Shown here in pieces: positions 6,272 through 15,500 of a DNA stretch of 36,232 nucleotides. The notes beneath the pieces were generated by a model. It saw only the letters and a list, made by a program, of their open reading frames with translations. It made no database searches and had not been told where the DNA came from. The position numbers and the translations under genes are program-made. Source of the stretch: Candidatus Merdivicinus excrementipullorum. Its GTDB lineage: Bacteria > Bacillota > Clostridia > Oscillospirales > Ruminococcaceae. Every line of letters starts with the position of its first letter. The first letter of the stretch is position 1. Where the stretch lies: positions 1-36,232 of the forward strand of contig DVJP01000040.1 in the NCBI GenBank assembly GCA_018716725.1, given 5' to 3'.

Positions 6272-8917
6272 TTAGGCATTCCGAAAATGGAGCGACAGCC
6301 CGTCTCCGCACTGAAGCGATACTTCCGTACGGATCGTCCCGTCTTCTGAGCAGGAGAACGGCACATTCTGCTGGTTTACAGAAATGGCCGTCAGTTTGCC
6401 CCCATTGCCGCAAAACAGTTCCGCAAACGCAAGAGAGCCTTCCAAACAGCTGATTTTTATTTCATTGTTTTCCATTTGGATTGTTCCGTAACCAGCCGGC
6501 GCAAACCAGGGGATGCAGTGGACGCCGGGCGTCAGGGAAAAGCTCAGCCGCTTTTTCGGGCCGTCCAAGCGGAAATGGCTGAGGGAAAGCATCATCGTCC
6601 AGCTGGAAAGGGGGCGGTAATAGTAATCGCCGCATTCCTCATGGTTAAAAATACGTCCGGCGTACCAATACCGCTTTTCGACGATACCGGCCAGCTCGCT
6701 GGCTTCTGTAAACCGGCCGTATTCCAGCAGAAGGCTGGCAAAGGCGTACTCGATCCCGCTCCAGTTGGCCAATGCCTGAACATTTTGATAGGTATAAAGC
6801 GTGGGGGCGGCGTTTGGCGGGTAGGAAGCGTTGATTAATCCGTTTTCCCCATTGAAATTCCATTTGAGGATGCTGTCCAAGGTTTGGGAAACATAGGATT
6901 CTTCCACAAAGGAGGGCAGCCCCATAAGGGTTGAATACCAAAGCCCGTCCAGCTGGTCCGACATACAGCATTCATCCCGCAAGGCTCCGTCCACCCAAAG
7001 GCTGTAATACGACCCGTTCCACAGCTTGGCAAAGCTGGCTTTTCCTTTTTCAAGCAGCCGGCTCCACTTTTGGACAAAATCGGTCTCCTCCATCTCCGCC
7101 GCCAGGCGGATTCCCGCTGTCAGCGCCCCAAGCCAGAGGGACGCGATATAGGCGGGGGCGCCCTGGAACTTCCAGGCGTCATAAGTGTTTGCCTTAGTAT
7201 CGGTATCCGGCAGCCCGTCCCCGTCTGAATCCAGCAGGGCGGTATTCTCCATGGCAAGGACAACGTGGGGCCAAAGCTCAGCCAGGTACTGCCGGTCCCC
7301 GGTCCACAGATAGTCCCGGCATACCATCAATACAAATTGGGGGTTCATATCCACACGGTCAAACCCCTCGTCCACCGCACTGAAGTCGGGGGTGAAGAAA
7401 TGATGGACCCGGCCGTCTTTCCGCTGGAATTTTGCGCCCATGCGCATCTGCCGCAGCTGCAATTCCGGGAACAGTGCCAGCAATCCCCATGAACCGTGGT
7501 AGGTAATGTCGGTGGTATGGAACCCGCAGCTGCCGAATCCTTCCCAAATGCCGAAGTCGCCGTTTTTGGTCCACCAGGAGCATTTGAGCAGCGTGTTCAA
7601 ATGGGCAGTCCAGCCCCGGGGAAACGCGGCGGGCGCGTCGGTTTCGCCCAGCAGCTGAGAAAATTCCTTTGCCTTGGGAAAGATGCTTTGATAATTTTCA
7701 GCAAGGAAGGAGCAGACTTCCCCGGAATTGGAGAACCAGTTTTCATATTGATGGCCCACCGTCTGCCCTGTGGGGCTGATATGGTGGGGAAAATACCAGC
7801 CCAGAAGGAAGGAAAGCTCTTTTGTTTCACCGGGCTGCAAAGTAACGGCGCTGCACAAGCCGCAGCCGCCCCACTCGCTGTGCTCCGGGTGATTGGGCGC
7901 GGTAAATTCCTGGTATTGGTTGGCCAGCATCTTTAAAAAGGTCCGTTTCCCTTCAATAGTTTCAACCGGGCAGGGATCCAGTTCGCACAGGCGCTTCCAG
8001 GGATTTGCACCCCACGCCGCCTTTAACATCAGCGCCAGCCACGCTTCAATTTGACCTTCTTCCATTTTATCGATCTTATCCGGCGTGAACTCCGAAAGAT
8101 CCGGAAGGCTTTCCCAGCCCAGATTAGGGAGCCTGCCTGTTTTGCGGAAATCGAACAAACAGGATTCTTCCGTGGTCCCCAATTCCCAGCCCAGGACATA
8201 CGCCTTCAGATACGCTTCAAAGTCCCCGCATATGTAGCTGTGTTCACCGCCCACAGCCATGAGGCTGACGCTGCCGTTCTGCGGAAGAGCCTCCTCCGAG
8301 GCGCTGGACATGGTAATCATGGAGGCGCCGGAAAGCCGGCTGAATCGATTGACAAGCTCCCGCCGGGGGACGCCTCTGCAAACGGGGTTTTGCATAAGCC
8401 CCAGCAGGGATACGGTTACAGGCCTTTGCCCGCAGTTGGCAATGGTATAATTTACCGAAAATCCCGGCGTCCCGCTGATACGGGCGTTGTGGGGCACAAA
8501 AGGCGAAACATATTCCGCAGATACCCGGACAGGGAGATCCGGGTCGCGGTATTCCAGCAGCGCGGCCGGAAAATTAGGTGTCCACGCAATTTCGGGAACG
8601 CACTTCATCCAGGAATACATGGCGGAACGGAAGTAGCCCAGGCGGTTGGGGCTGTCATACGACAGCTTCCGGACAATAGGCTCGCCTCCTTCTGCACAGG
8701 TCCGCAGATAAAAGCACAGCAGTTCTTCCGGAAAATCGGGAATATCCTCCAAATGATCCTGTTCAGGCGAACGGGACGCCCATTTCCCGCGGTTGAAAAT
8801 ACTCCAGTTATTCAAACGGCCGTCTGGGAAAATTTCCACCGTGCCCGTTCCAATCCCCCCAAGCGCCATGCCGGCAAACTCCGGGGTGCGCTGAATAATG
8901 GTGCGCATGTGATTCAT
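6272..8917 (-). CDS. GH116 glycosidase (GBA2-like beta-glucosidase/xylosidase family)
   Basis: 881 aa, no signal peptide, so cytoplasmic. It retains beta-glycosidic glucosides or xylosides as likely substrates. The N-terminal GBA2_N-type beta domain begins MALGGIGTGTVEIFPDGRL; the C-terminal (alpha/alpha)6 domain contains both active-site regions. IWEGFGSCGFHTTDITYHGS places the candidate nucleophile at Glu459. DSDGDGLPDTDTKANTYDAW places the acid/base at Asp580, by analogy with Glu441 and Asp593 of Thermoanaerobacterium GH116. Length fits the family. AGGAGG lies 6 nt before the ATG. The GH3 gene ends 54 nt upstream, so both share the promoter at 11518-11546. With GH3 it probably degrades the oligosaccharide brought in by the divergent transporter. 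Confidence 0.92.
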   Translation of the reverse strand: MNHMRTIIQRTPEFAGMALGGIGTGTVEIFPDGRLNNWSIFNRGKWASRSPEQDHLEDIPDFPEELLCFYLRTCAEGGEPIVRKLSYDSPNRLGYFRSAMYSWMKCVPEIAWTPNFPAALLEYRDPDLPVRVSAEYVSPFVPHNARISGTPGFSVNYTIANCGQRPVTVSLLGLMQNPVCRGVPRRELVNRFSRLSGASMITMSSASEEALPQNGSVSLMAVGGEHSYICGDFEAYLKAYVLGWELGTTEESCLFDFRKTGRLPNLGWESLPDLSEFTPDKIDKMEEGQIEAWLALMLKAAWGANPWKRLCELDPCPVETIEGKRTFLKMLANQYQEFTAPNHPEHSEWGGCGLCSAVTLQPGETKELSFLLGWYFPHHISPTGQTVGHQYENWFSNSGEVCSFLAENYQSIFPKAKEFSQLLGETDAPAAFPRGWTAHLNTLLKCSWWTKNGDFGIWEGFGSCGFHTTDITYHGSWGLLALFPELQLRQMRMGAKFQRKDGRVHHFFTPDFSAVDEGFDRVDMNPQFVLMVCRDYLWTGDRQYLAELWPHVVLAMENTALLDSDGDGLPDTDTKANTYDAWKFQGAPAYIASLWLGALTAGIRLAAEMEETDFVQKWSRLLEKGKASFAKLWNGSYYSLWVDGALRDECCMSDQLDGLWYSTLMGLPSFVEESYVSQTLDSILKWNFNGENGLINASYPPNAAPTLYTYQNVQALANWSGIEYAFASLLLEYGRFTEASELAGIVEKRYWYAGRIFNHEECGDYYYRPLSSWTMMLSLSHFRLDGPKKRLSFSLTPGVHCIPWFAPAGYGTIQMENNEIKISCLEGSLAFAELFCGNGGKLTAISVNQQNVPFSCSEDGTIRTEVSLQCGDGLSLHFRNA

Positions 8918-8971
8918 AGAAACCTCCTGTAAATATGTGGGAATGCCCGCCGGCGGCTGGCATCAGGATTT

Positions 8972-11242
8972 TTATTTTACGTCTTCGGCAGAAAGCACAA
9001 TCTGGGTTTCGCACCGGATATCCCGGGAGGACGCCCCCGCCAGAATCCGGAATTCGCCGGGCTCCACTGTCCAGCGGTAATCCAGCCCCATAAGCCGGAA
9101 GGCTTTTTCATCCAGCTCAAAATCCAGGGTTTTCTCCTCCCCGGCTTTCAGGAACACCCGCTGAAAGTCTTTCAGCAGCAGAGGAGGCGTCGCCACCGAG
9201 CTGTCCACGTCATCCACATAAATCTGCGCCACTTCCTCGCCGTCCCGATTTCCGGTGTTGCGGACGGTCACAGAAACAGATACCCGTAAGGGATCCCGGC
9301 TTATAAGCTCCGCCTTTAAGCCGCTGTAAGAGAAGCTTGTGTAGGATAATCCGTGGCCGAAGGGATACCGGGCCAGCTTGGTCCCTTCCATAAAATTCAG
9401 GTCGCCGCCAGGCAGCATGGAATAGTAGCAGGGCAGCCGGGTGCTGCTTTGGGGGAAGGATACCGGCAGCCGTCCCGCCGGGTTCAAAATCCCCAGCAGC
9501 GCCTCCGCAATGGCCTGGGCGCCGAACTCGCCGCCGAACCAGGCCGCCAGGATGGCGCCGCAGCAGCCTTCCTCTACGGAAAGGTCCACGCATTTGCCGT
9601 TTTCCAGCACCAGGACCAGGGGCTTCCCAAGCTGGGAAAGCTTTTGAATCAGTTCCCGCTGTTTCCCGGCCAATGTCAGCTCGCAGCGGTCCTTGCCTTC
9701 GCCGCTGGTAATGGTGTTGTCGCCGCCCACCATGACGATGACGTCGCATTTGGCGGCAATTTCCACCGCCTGCTCCATGCAGTCGGCGATTTCCTCCTCC
9801 CCTTTGCTGAACAGGTGGGGCTGGCCTTCTACATAATACTCCGTTTTGGGGCCTTCCGTAATGGGGCAGCCGTCGCACTGGAAAATCTGCACCCTATGGC
9901 CAACAAGCCGCTGCAATTCCTCGTAAACCGAGGGGATGGCGTACCCCACGGGAACAGCGGAATAACCGCCGATTTTCTGATGGGCGGAGGACGGCCCGAT
10001 CAGGGCGATGGAGCGGACGCTTTCCCCTAAGGGGAGGACCCCGTCGTTTTTCAAAAGGGTGATAGACTGGCGGGCCGCCAAAAGGGCGATATCCCGGTTT
10101 TTCTGGCTGCGGATTTCCCCTTCCCAGGCGGTTTCATCCGTATAGGGACGCTCAAACAGTCCCAGCCGGAACTTCATCCGCAGAACCCGGCGGACAGCGT
10201 CATCCACCCGTTCCATAGGAAGCCGCCCCTCCTTGACAAGGCTTACCAAGGTTTCCTCAAAATACTGGTTGTCCAGGTCACAGCCCTGCACGTCCAGGCC
10301 GTTGCCAATGGCCAGGCAAAGGGCGTCCCGGTCGTCCCGCACCAGATGGTGCAGCCGCCGGATGCGGCCGATGCCGCCCCAGTCGGAACGGGCGTAGCCC
10401 TGGGCCCCCATTTCGTTTTTCAGGATATCGGTCAGGTACTTATGGGAACACATGACCACGTCGCTGTCGATGCTGTTGTAGCTGGCCATGACGTTGCAGG
10501 CGCCGCCCTCCCGGATACCGGCTTCAAACACCGGCAGGTAATCCCGGCGGATTTCCCGTTCTCCCGCCCGGGCCGCCGAACAGTTGGTGCCCCCTTCCGG
10601 GATGCCGTGGACGCAGTAATGCTTGGGCTCGCTGGCCACCGCGTCCGGCCGGTCCAAAGCGCCGTCCTTCTGTTCGCCGGAAATAATGGCAGCCGCCATT
10701 TTGGAGGACAGGCAGGTGTCCTCCCCGAAGGTTTCCTCCGTCCGGCCCCAGCGCGGCTCCCGGGCCACGTCCAGATTGGGGGCCAGGATCTCATGCATCC
10801 CTAAAGCCCGGGTTTCCCGGCCGATGACCTCTCCCACCAGCCGCACTGTTTCCGGCGCAAAGGTTGCCCCAAGTCCCAAAGGCACCGGGAAGATGGTGCC
10901 CCGGGTCCCGCTGATGCCGTGCAGGGCTTCCCCGGTAAAAATACAAGGGATCCCCAGGCGGGTTTCTTCCACAAAATACTTTTGCAGTCGGTTCATAACC
11001 GCCGGAACCGAATAGGTGTCGTGGACAAAGCCAACCCCCCGGGAACCGAATATTTCCCGGATTTTCTGGAAATCAAAACCGCTGTCCGCTTCCACGGAGC
11101 AGTTGTGGACATCCGACGGCTTATGGGCGTATTCCACGCCCCGGGTCATATCCAGCTGGGCGGCCTTCTCCTCCAAGGTCATCCTGGAAAGAAGGTCCTC
11201 CACCCGTTCCTCGACGCTCCTGCTGCTGTCTTTGTAGATCAT
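8972..11242 (-). CDS. GH3 beta-glucosidase / beta-xylosidase
   Basis: 756 aa, cytoplasmic (no signal). Domain order: GH3 N-terminal barrel (about 15-300), GH3 C-terminal alpha/beta sandwich (about 390-600) and a fibronectin-III-like domain (about 660-745, EEVAQIYVDDVDSSVATPP). The nucleophile is Asp287 in YARSDWGGI. The acid/base is probably Glu515 in TSGEGKDRCELTL, the usual E-x-x-DR loop. LAPNLDVAREPRWGRTEETF and EPKHYCVHG are typical substrate-site motifs. AAGGAGGAG precedes the ATG. First intact gene of a GH3-GH116 operon whose leader contains a sensor-kinase relic. It releases terminal beta-linked glucose or xylose; the exact sugar cannot be told from sequence. Confidence 0.95.
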   Translation of the reverse strand: MIYKDSSRSVEERVEDLLSRMTLEEKAAQLDMTRGVEYAHKPSDVHNCSVEADSGFDFQKIREIFGSRGVGFVHDTYSVPAVMNRLQKYFVEETRLGIPCIFTGEALHGISGTRGTIFPVPLGLGATFAPETVRLVGEVIGRETRALGMHEILAPNLDVAREPRWGRTEETFGEDTCLSSKMAAAIISGEQKDGALDRPDAVASEPKHYCVHGIPEGGTNCSAARAGEREIRRDYLPVFEAGIREGGACNVMASYNSIDSDVVMCSHKYLTDILKNEMGAQGYARSDWGGIGRIRRLHHLVRDDRDALCLAIGNGLDVQGCDLDNQYFEETLVSLVKEGRLPMERVDDAVRRVLRMKFRLGLFERPYTDETAWEGEIRSQKNRDIALLAARQSITLLKNDGVLPLGESVRSIALIGPSSAHQKIGGYSAVPVGYAIPSVYEELQRLVGHRVQIFQCDGCPITEGPKTEYYVEGQPHLFSKGEEEIADCMEQAVEIAAKCDVIVMVGGDNTITSGEGKDRCELTLAGKQRELIQKLSQLGKPLVLVLENGKCVDLSVEEGCCGAILAAWFGGEFGAQAIAEALLGILNPAGRLPVSFPQSSTRLPCYYSMLPGGDLNFMEGTKLARYPFGHGLSYTSFSYSGLKAELISRDPLRVSVSVTVRNTGNRDGEEVAQIYVDDVDSSVATPPLLLKDFQRVFLKAGEEKTLDFELDEKAFRLMGLDYRWTVEPGEFRILAGASSRDIRCETQIVLSAEDVK

Positions 11243-11307
11243 ACTGTCTCCTCCTTATTGGGTGTATTGGAAAGGGTTTCCCTTAGGAAATCTGCTGTTA
11301 GGCATCC

Positions 11308-11448
11308 TCAAATGGATGGCGGATGGCAGCCTCCGGGGATGCTTTCCACCGACACGGCGCTTTCCGCTCCAAAAAGCAGCATCAGCCGCTGCCGGGCGTT
11401 GGCCGCGCCAATGCTTTGCCCCTGGAGATTCGGAAAATGCAGATTTTC
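11308..11448 (-). pseudogene. C-terminal fragment of a YesM-like sensor histidine kinase
   Basis: A 46-codon minus frame contains QGQSIGAANARQRLMLLFG followed by ESAVSVESIPGG and a stop at 11308-11310. This matches the G2-box end of HATPase_c in YesM-type kinases (GxGIGLxNVxxRLxLxFG ... VxSxPGxGTxV). The frame is closed upstream by TAG just past 11448 and has no start or SD. YesM/YesN systems commonly control LplABC-type transporters such as the divergent operon, so this is probably the residue of the cognate kinase. It now lies within the 5' leader of the GH3-GH116 transcript. Confidence 0.55.
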
Positions 11449-11517
11449 CAACTAAGATATTGCGCGAAAATCTAAGCGCTGCACAACTGCCACTGGGAAC
11501 ATTTTGAATATGTGCTT

Positions 11518-11546
11518 ATTTTATCGTACTATTCTTAAAAATTCAA
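11518..11546 (-). promoter_or_regulatory. Promoter of the GH3-GH116 operon
   Basis: On the minus strand: -35 TTGAAT (11541-11546), 17-bp spacer, -10 TAAAAT (11518-11523). It would give an unusually long leader of about 270 nt before the GH3 ATG, containing the kinase relic. No good promoter is visible closer to GH3. Confidence 0.55.
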
Positions 11547-11599
11547 GACAAAATGCACAACAAATCAAAAAAGCCATACTAAAAGTAAAAATAGCACCA

Positions 11600-11628
11600 T
11601 TTACAATATATTAAAAAATTGATAAAAT
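11600..11628 (+). promoter_or_regulatory. Promoter of the LplBC-type uptake operon
   Basis: -35 TTTACA (11600-11605), 17-bp spacer, -10 TAAAAT (11623-11628). It faces away from the glycosidase promoter. The AT-rich 53 nt between the two (11547-11599) is a natural place for a shared activator, but I see no clear operator in it. Confidence 0.65.
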
Positions 11629-11662
11629 AATACACGTAAATACTGATAGGAAGTGATTGAAT

Positions 11663-12595
11663 ATGGATAAAATGACAAAGCGGAAGCCGTTTTATACGCA
11701 GCCAGGATTTCGCCTGTTTTTGCTGATCCTCCCGCTGCTGGCAATGGTGTTCATTTTTTCTTATATGCCCCTGTACGGCTGGATTTATGCTCTGTTTGAT
11801 TACAAGCCCGGACGCCCGCTGTTTGACTGCGAGTTTGTCGGCCTTTATAACTTTACTCGAATGTTCAGCGATATTTATTATTTTGAGGACCTGATCCGGG
11901 TTATGAAAAACACCCTGGGCATGAGCTTAATTGGTATGATTACCTCCCCGCTGCCGATGCTCTTTGCAGTGTTCCTTTCCGAAATCAAATGTATGCCCTT
12001 CCGGAAATCAGCGCAGACCCTGACCACCATCCCCAACTTTATCAGCTGGGTTATGGTATACTCCATCGCTTACGCCATGTTTTCCGTCAACGACGGCTTT
12101 GTCAACCGTCTCCTGATTAACATAGGCGCGGTTGAGGAAGGGATCAACTTCCTGGCCTCCAGCGAGCATATCTGGCTGAAAATGTGGCTTTGGAGCACCT
12201 GGAAGAATCTCGGCTGGAACGCCATTGTCTATATTGCGGCCATCGCGGGGATTGACCAGGAGCAGTATGAGGCTGCGGAAGTGGACGGAGCCAACCGTTT
12301 CCAGAAAATGTGGTACATTACCATCCCGGGACTGCTCCCGACATTTGTGGTTCTTCTGATTCTCTCCGTAGGAAATATGATCAACAACGGCATGGACCAA
12401 TATTTTGTATTCCAAAACGCCATGAATAAGGAACATATCGAAGTTCTGGACCTGTATGTGTATAACCAAGGCATGGTCGGCGTCAACTATTCTTATTCCA
12501 CTGCCGTTAGTATACTAAAATCGTTAGTGAGCGTAATTCTCTTTATGGTTTCGAACATCATATCGAAGCTGGTTCGAGAAGAAAGCGTCTTTTAG
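11663..12595 (+). CDS. LplB-type sugar ABC transporter permease
   Basis: 310 aa inner-membrane permease of the CUT1/LplB-UgpA type. It has six predicted membrane segments, starting LFLLILPLLAMVFIFSYMPL. The EAA loop EQYEAAEVDGANRFQKMWYI before ITIPGLLP contacts the ATPase. The periplasm-side motif YxPLYGWIYALFDYKPG is typical of LplB proteins. ATG 11663 is preferred over a TTG six bases upstream because AGGAAGTG is suitably spaced from it. First of three genes: permease, permease, binding protein. No ATP-binding subunit is encoded nearby, so a shared MsmX-like ATPase is presumed. Divergent from GH3-GH116, hence probably an oligosaccharide importer for those enzymes. Confidence 0.93.
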   Translation: MDKMTKRKPFYTQPGFRLFLLILPLLAMVFIFSYMPLYGWIYALFDYKPGRPLFDCEFVGLYNFTRMFSDIYYFEDLIRVMKNTLGMSLIGMITSPLPMLFAVFLSEIKCMPFRKSAQTLTTIPNFISWVMVYSIAYAMFSVNDGFVNRLLINIGAVEEGINFLASSEHIWLKMWLWSTWKNLGWNAIVYIAAIAGIDQEQYEAAEVDGANRFQKMWYITIPGLLPTFVVLLILSVGNMINNGMDQYFVFQNAMNKEHIEVLDLYVYNQGMVGVNYSYSTAVSILKSLVSVILFMVSNIISKLVREESVF

Positions 12596-12606
12596 GAGGG
12601 AATCAT

Positions 12607-13506
12607 ATGAAGAAAAAACTCACGGCGGGAGATATTGTTTTCAATATCTTTAACTACGCCTTTTTTGGGATCTTTACTTTACTCTGCTTTCTTCCTTTCT
12701 ACTATCTGTTTATTAACACCATCAGCAGCAATGAATTGGTTACAAAAGGAATGATCTTGTGGTACCCCAAGGAGATCCATTTCAACAACTACTTAGACGT
12801 ATTAAGGCTGCGGGGCCTTGGAACCGCGCTGCTCGTTTCGGTTGCGCGAACTGTGCTGGGAACCGCCCTGACCATCATTGGCACATCCTTTTTGGGGTAT
12901 GCCCTGACAAAGCAGGAGCTTTGGCACAGAAAAGTCTGGTACCGGTTTGTGGTCGTTACCATGTATTTTAACGCCGGTATTATCCCCTGGTTCATCAACA
13001 TGAAGAATTTGGGGCTGACCAACAACTTCCTCGCTTACATCCTCCCGGGAACCATCTCCGCCTATTCCCTGATCCTTTTTAAAACCTATGTGGAAAGCAT
13101 TCCAACTTCCTTGGAAGAATCCGCGGAATTGGATGGGGCAGGCTACCTGGTTCGCTACGCAAACATCATCATGCCCTTGTGCAAGCCGATTCTGGCAACC
13201 CTAATCGTTTTTTCTGCGGTAGGGCATTGGAACAACTTTATGGACACCGTATTCCTGGTGACAGATTCCAAACTCTATACCCTGCAGTATGTTTTGTACC
13301 AGTATCTGAATGAAGCAAATTCCTTGGCGGATACTTTAAAGAACATGTCGGAGATGGGCGTTCAGGTGGACGCTTCCCAGCTGCTGACTCCCACCGCTGT
13401 AAAAATGACTATTTCCATGGTAGTTGTCATCCCGATTTTGTGTGTGTACCCGTTTTTCCAAAAATATTTTGTAGGCGGCATTATGATCGGCGCCGTCAAA
13501 GGTTAA
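12607..13506 (+). CDS. LplC/YtcP-type sugar ABC transporter permease
   Basis: 299 aa second permease of the same importer. It has six membrane segments (first: YAFFGIFTLLCFLPFYYLFI) and the EAA motif SLEESAELDGAGYLVRYANI followed by IMPLCKPILATL. The extracytoplasmic insertion near residues 225-265 and the ending FVGGIMIGAVKG are hallmarks of the YtcP/LplC branch. AGGAGGGAA precedes the ATG, which follows the first permease stop by 11 nt. Confidence 0.93.
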   Translation: MKKKLTAGDIVFNIFNYAFFGIFTLLCFLPFYYLFINTISSNELVTKGMILWYPKEIHFNNYLDVLRLRGLGTALLVSVARTVLGTALTIIGTSFLGYALTKQELWHRKVWYRFVVVTMYFNAGIIPWFINMKNLGLTNNFLAYILPGTISAYSLILFKTYVESIPTSLEESAELDGAGYLVRYANIIMPLCKPILATLIVFSAVGHWNNFMDTVFLVTDSKLYTLQYVLYQYLNEANSLADTLKNMSEMGVQVDASQLLTPTAVKMTISMVVVIPILCVYPFFQKYFVGGIMIGAVKG

Positions 13507-13549
13507 TCGTATGTACTGTGCTTGGCACATCTATAAGGAGGTATAAATA

Positions 13550-15286
13550 ATGAAAAAGCGCATCTTCACATTATTGCTGGCAGGTCTGATGGCAGCGGGA
13601 ATGGTTTCCTGCAACGAACAGGCAGATACCGGTTCTTCCACTGGGGGCAGTACTGAAACCACCGAAAGCTCCGCTGCGGAAGAAACGGCGGATACTGGGG
13701 AAATTACCAAGCTGCAGATGCTCAGTCTGCCGGCAAACTTCTCCGGCGTCCTGGAAGGCTGGGCCGGCGACGTTTTAGCGCAGGAAGTAGGCGTAGAAAT
13801 CGAACTGCTGCCTGCCGGCGACCAAGGCGAACAGAAACTGCAGGCTATGATGGCCAGCGGCGAACTGTGCGACCTGGTGGTATTCAAGGATACCAAACAG
13901 ATTGAAAACGCCATTGCAGGCGATATGCTGTTGCCCTTGGACGACTACCAGGATCGGATGGCGGACGTATACGCCAATGTTCCGGAAGCAGTCGATTACT
14001 CCAAAGAATATTTAAGCAACGGCACAAACAGCCTGTACGCTCTGCCGCTGTCTATCAAGACCAGTCCTGAGGTTGCCGGCAATACCAATGCGGCTCCTCT
14101 GCTCCGCTATGACCTGTACAAAGAAATCGGCGCGCCGGATATCAATCAAATGGAAGACCTGCTGGATATCCTGAAGCAGATGCAGGACCTGGAACCTACC
14201 AATGAAGACGGGCAAAAAGTATACGGCCTTTCCATTTGGGCTGACTGGGACCGCGCATACATGGCGACCGCTGGATTTGCCGGCAAAAACGTTGGCGTGA
14301 CCATGCCCGGTGAAGGCTATCCCATTGAAATCCATAACAATGAGGACAACAAAGTTTACTCTATTACAGATGAAAACAGCTTCTACATGCGTTTCTTAAA
14401 ATTCTATTATGACGCAAACCAGCTTGGCATTTTGGACCCCGACTCCATGACCCAGCGCTTTGACGACGCCGTTGATAAAACCGCTTCCGGCCGCGTGCTG
14501 ATGATGTACGATGGCTGGGGCACCGGCAACTTCAGCACTGCGGAACGCGAAAATCAAAATATCGGCTTCGCCCGCGTCCCGATGGTTGGAGAAATTGCGG
14601 TACAGGATTCCCTGCAGCCGGTAGGCAAAGAGTGGAGAATCTCCGTAGGCAAATCTACCGAAGCGCCTGAAAAATGCGCGGACTTCCTCAATTACATTTA
14701 TTCCTTTGAAGGCGCTATGACCGTTATCAACGGGCCTCGGGGCGTTATTTGGGATATCAACGAGGAAAACAAGCCTTACATTTTGGAAGAGGGCTATTCT
14801 TACTTGCTTGATCCGGAAAAAGAACTGCCCGGCGGGATGCCTTTGAGCAAAGGGTTAGGTTTGATGAATTGCAACGCATATGTGGGCGCTGAAATTAATA
14901 CGGATTACGATACCCCCCTTGGAAACGAATACTGGGAAAAACCGGATTATGCGCCGGAAGATACCGAGCTTGTAAAAACCTGGCAGGCTGACTATGGCGC
15001 CAAAGACCTGCTCACCTATCTGAATCAGATCGATGCAGTTACCATTGCGCCTTTCGCCCCCACTCCTACCATGACCGATGAAATGGAATTGATCTCCTCC
15101 CGTGTCGGCGACGTTATCAAGACCATGTCCTGGCAGATGATTTATGCCAAGGACGAAGCGGAGTTCAACGCGCTGAAGGAAGAGATGATTTCTAAAGCGG
15201 AAGGGCTTGGCATCAATGATTTCCTGGAATGGTTCCAGACCGAATACGAAGCAGCTCTGGAATTTGGCAAACAGTACACCGAATAA
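13550..15286 (+). CDS. Lipoprotein solute-binding protein of the LplA type
   Basis: 578 aa. The signal peptide ends in the lipobox MVSC (Cys18), so it should be lipid-anchored on the outer face of the membrane. A Ser/Thr/Glu-rich linker (about 20-48) precedes the family-1-like binding fold, which contains LPLDDYQDRMADVY, VLMMYDGWGTGN and a C-terminal EFNALKEEMISKAEGLGI. The long form (over 500 aa) is typical for LplA proteins paired with LplB/LplC. AAGGAGG lies 8 nt before the ATG. Last gene of the operon, closed by two hairpins. The ligand is unknown; neighbouring GH3/GH116 point to a beta-linked oligosaccharide. Confidence 0.93.
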   Translation: MKKRIFTLLLAGLMAAGMVSCNEQADTGSSTGGSTETTESSAAEETADTGEITKLQMLSLPANFSGVLEGWAGDVLAQEVGVEIELLPAGDQGEQKLQAMMASGELCDLVVFKDTKQIENAIAGDMLLPLDDYQDRMADVYANVPEAVDYSKEYLSNGTNSLYALPLSIKTSPEVAGNTNAAPLLRYDLYKEIGAPDINQMEDLLDILKQMQDLEPTNEDGQKVYGLSIWADWDRAYMATAGFAGKNVGVTMPGEGYPIEIHNNEDNKVYSITDENSFYMRFLKFYYDANQLGILDPDSMTQRFDDAVDKTASGRVLMMYDGWGTGNFSTAERENQNIGFARVPMVGEIAVQDSLQPVGKEWRISVGKSTEAPEKCADFLNYIYSFEGAMTVINGPRGVIWDINEENKPYILEEGYSYLLDPEKELPGGMPLSKGLGLMNCNAYVGAEINTDYDTPLGNEYWEKPDYAPEDTELVKTWQADYGAKDLLTYLNQIDAVTIAPFAPTPTMTDEMELISSRVGDVIKTMSWQMIYAKDEAEFNALKEEMISKAEGLGINDFLEWFQTEYEAALEFGKQYTE

Positions 15287-15316
15287 GGCGTAAAGCATCC
15301 GGCATTATAACCTTGC

Positions 15317-15346
15317 AGAGCCGCCCAACAAGGGCGGTTCTGTTTT
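15317..15346 (+). terminator. Terminator of the uptake operon
   Basis: AGAGCCGCCC (15317-15326) pairs with GGGCGGTTCT (15332-15341; one G-U), followed by GTTTTTC. Confidence 0.85.
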
Positions 15347-15367
15347 TCTATCTTTTAATGAGAGCAA

Positions 15368-15403
15368 AAAAATAATTCCCACAGTTTTGTGGGAATTATT
15401 TTT
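15368..15403. terminator. Bidirectional terminator between the uptake operon and nagB
   Basis: A perfect 16-bp stem (15368-15383 with 15388-15403) carries A and T tracts at its outer ends, with core AATTCCCACA-GTTT-TGTGGGAATT. It can stop transcription from both directions. Confidence 0.85.
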
Positions 15404-15500
15404 CAGTGTTTCCTTAACACAAACAGAGGGCTTTATTGTCCCCGTCCTGCCGCCAAACGCCGGCTGCAGCCAAATACTGGGGCAAAACTGAAACAAAAAC

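Noticed and set aside
9353-10030. Plus-strand frame inside the GH3 gene
   Set aside because: GH3 motifs are continuous on the minus strand; the plus frame lacks start signals and recognisable domains.
11243-11307. Independent promoter immediately upstream of GH3
   Set aside because: No -35/-10 pair with proper spacing; only the inverted AAGGG/CCCTT motif near 11275. The better promoter is at 11518-11546.
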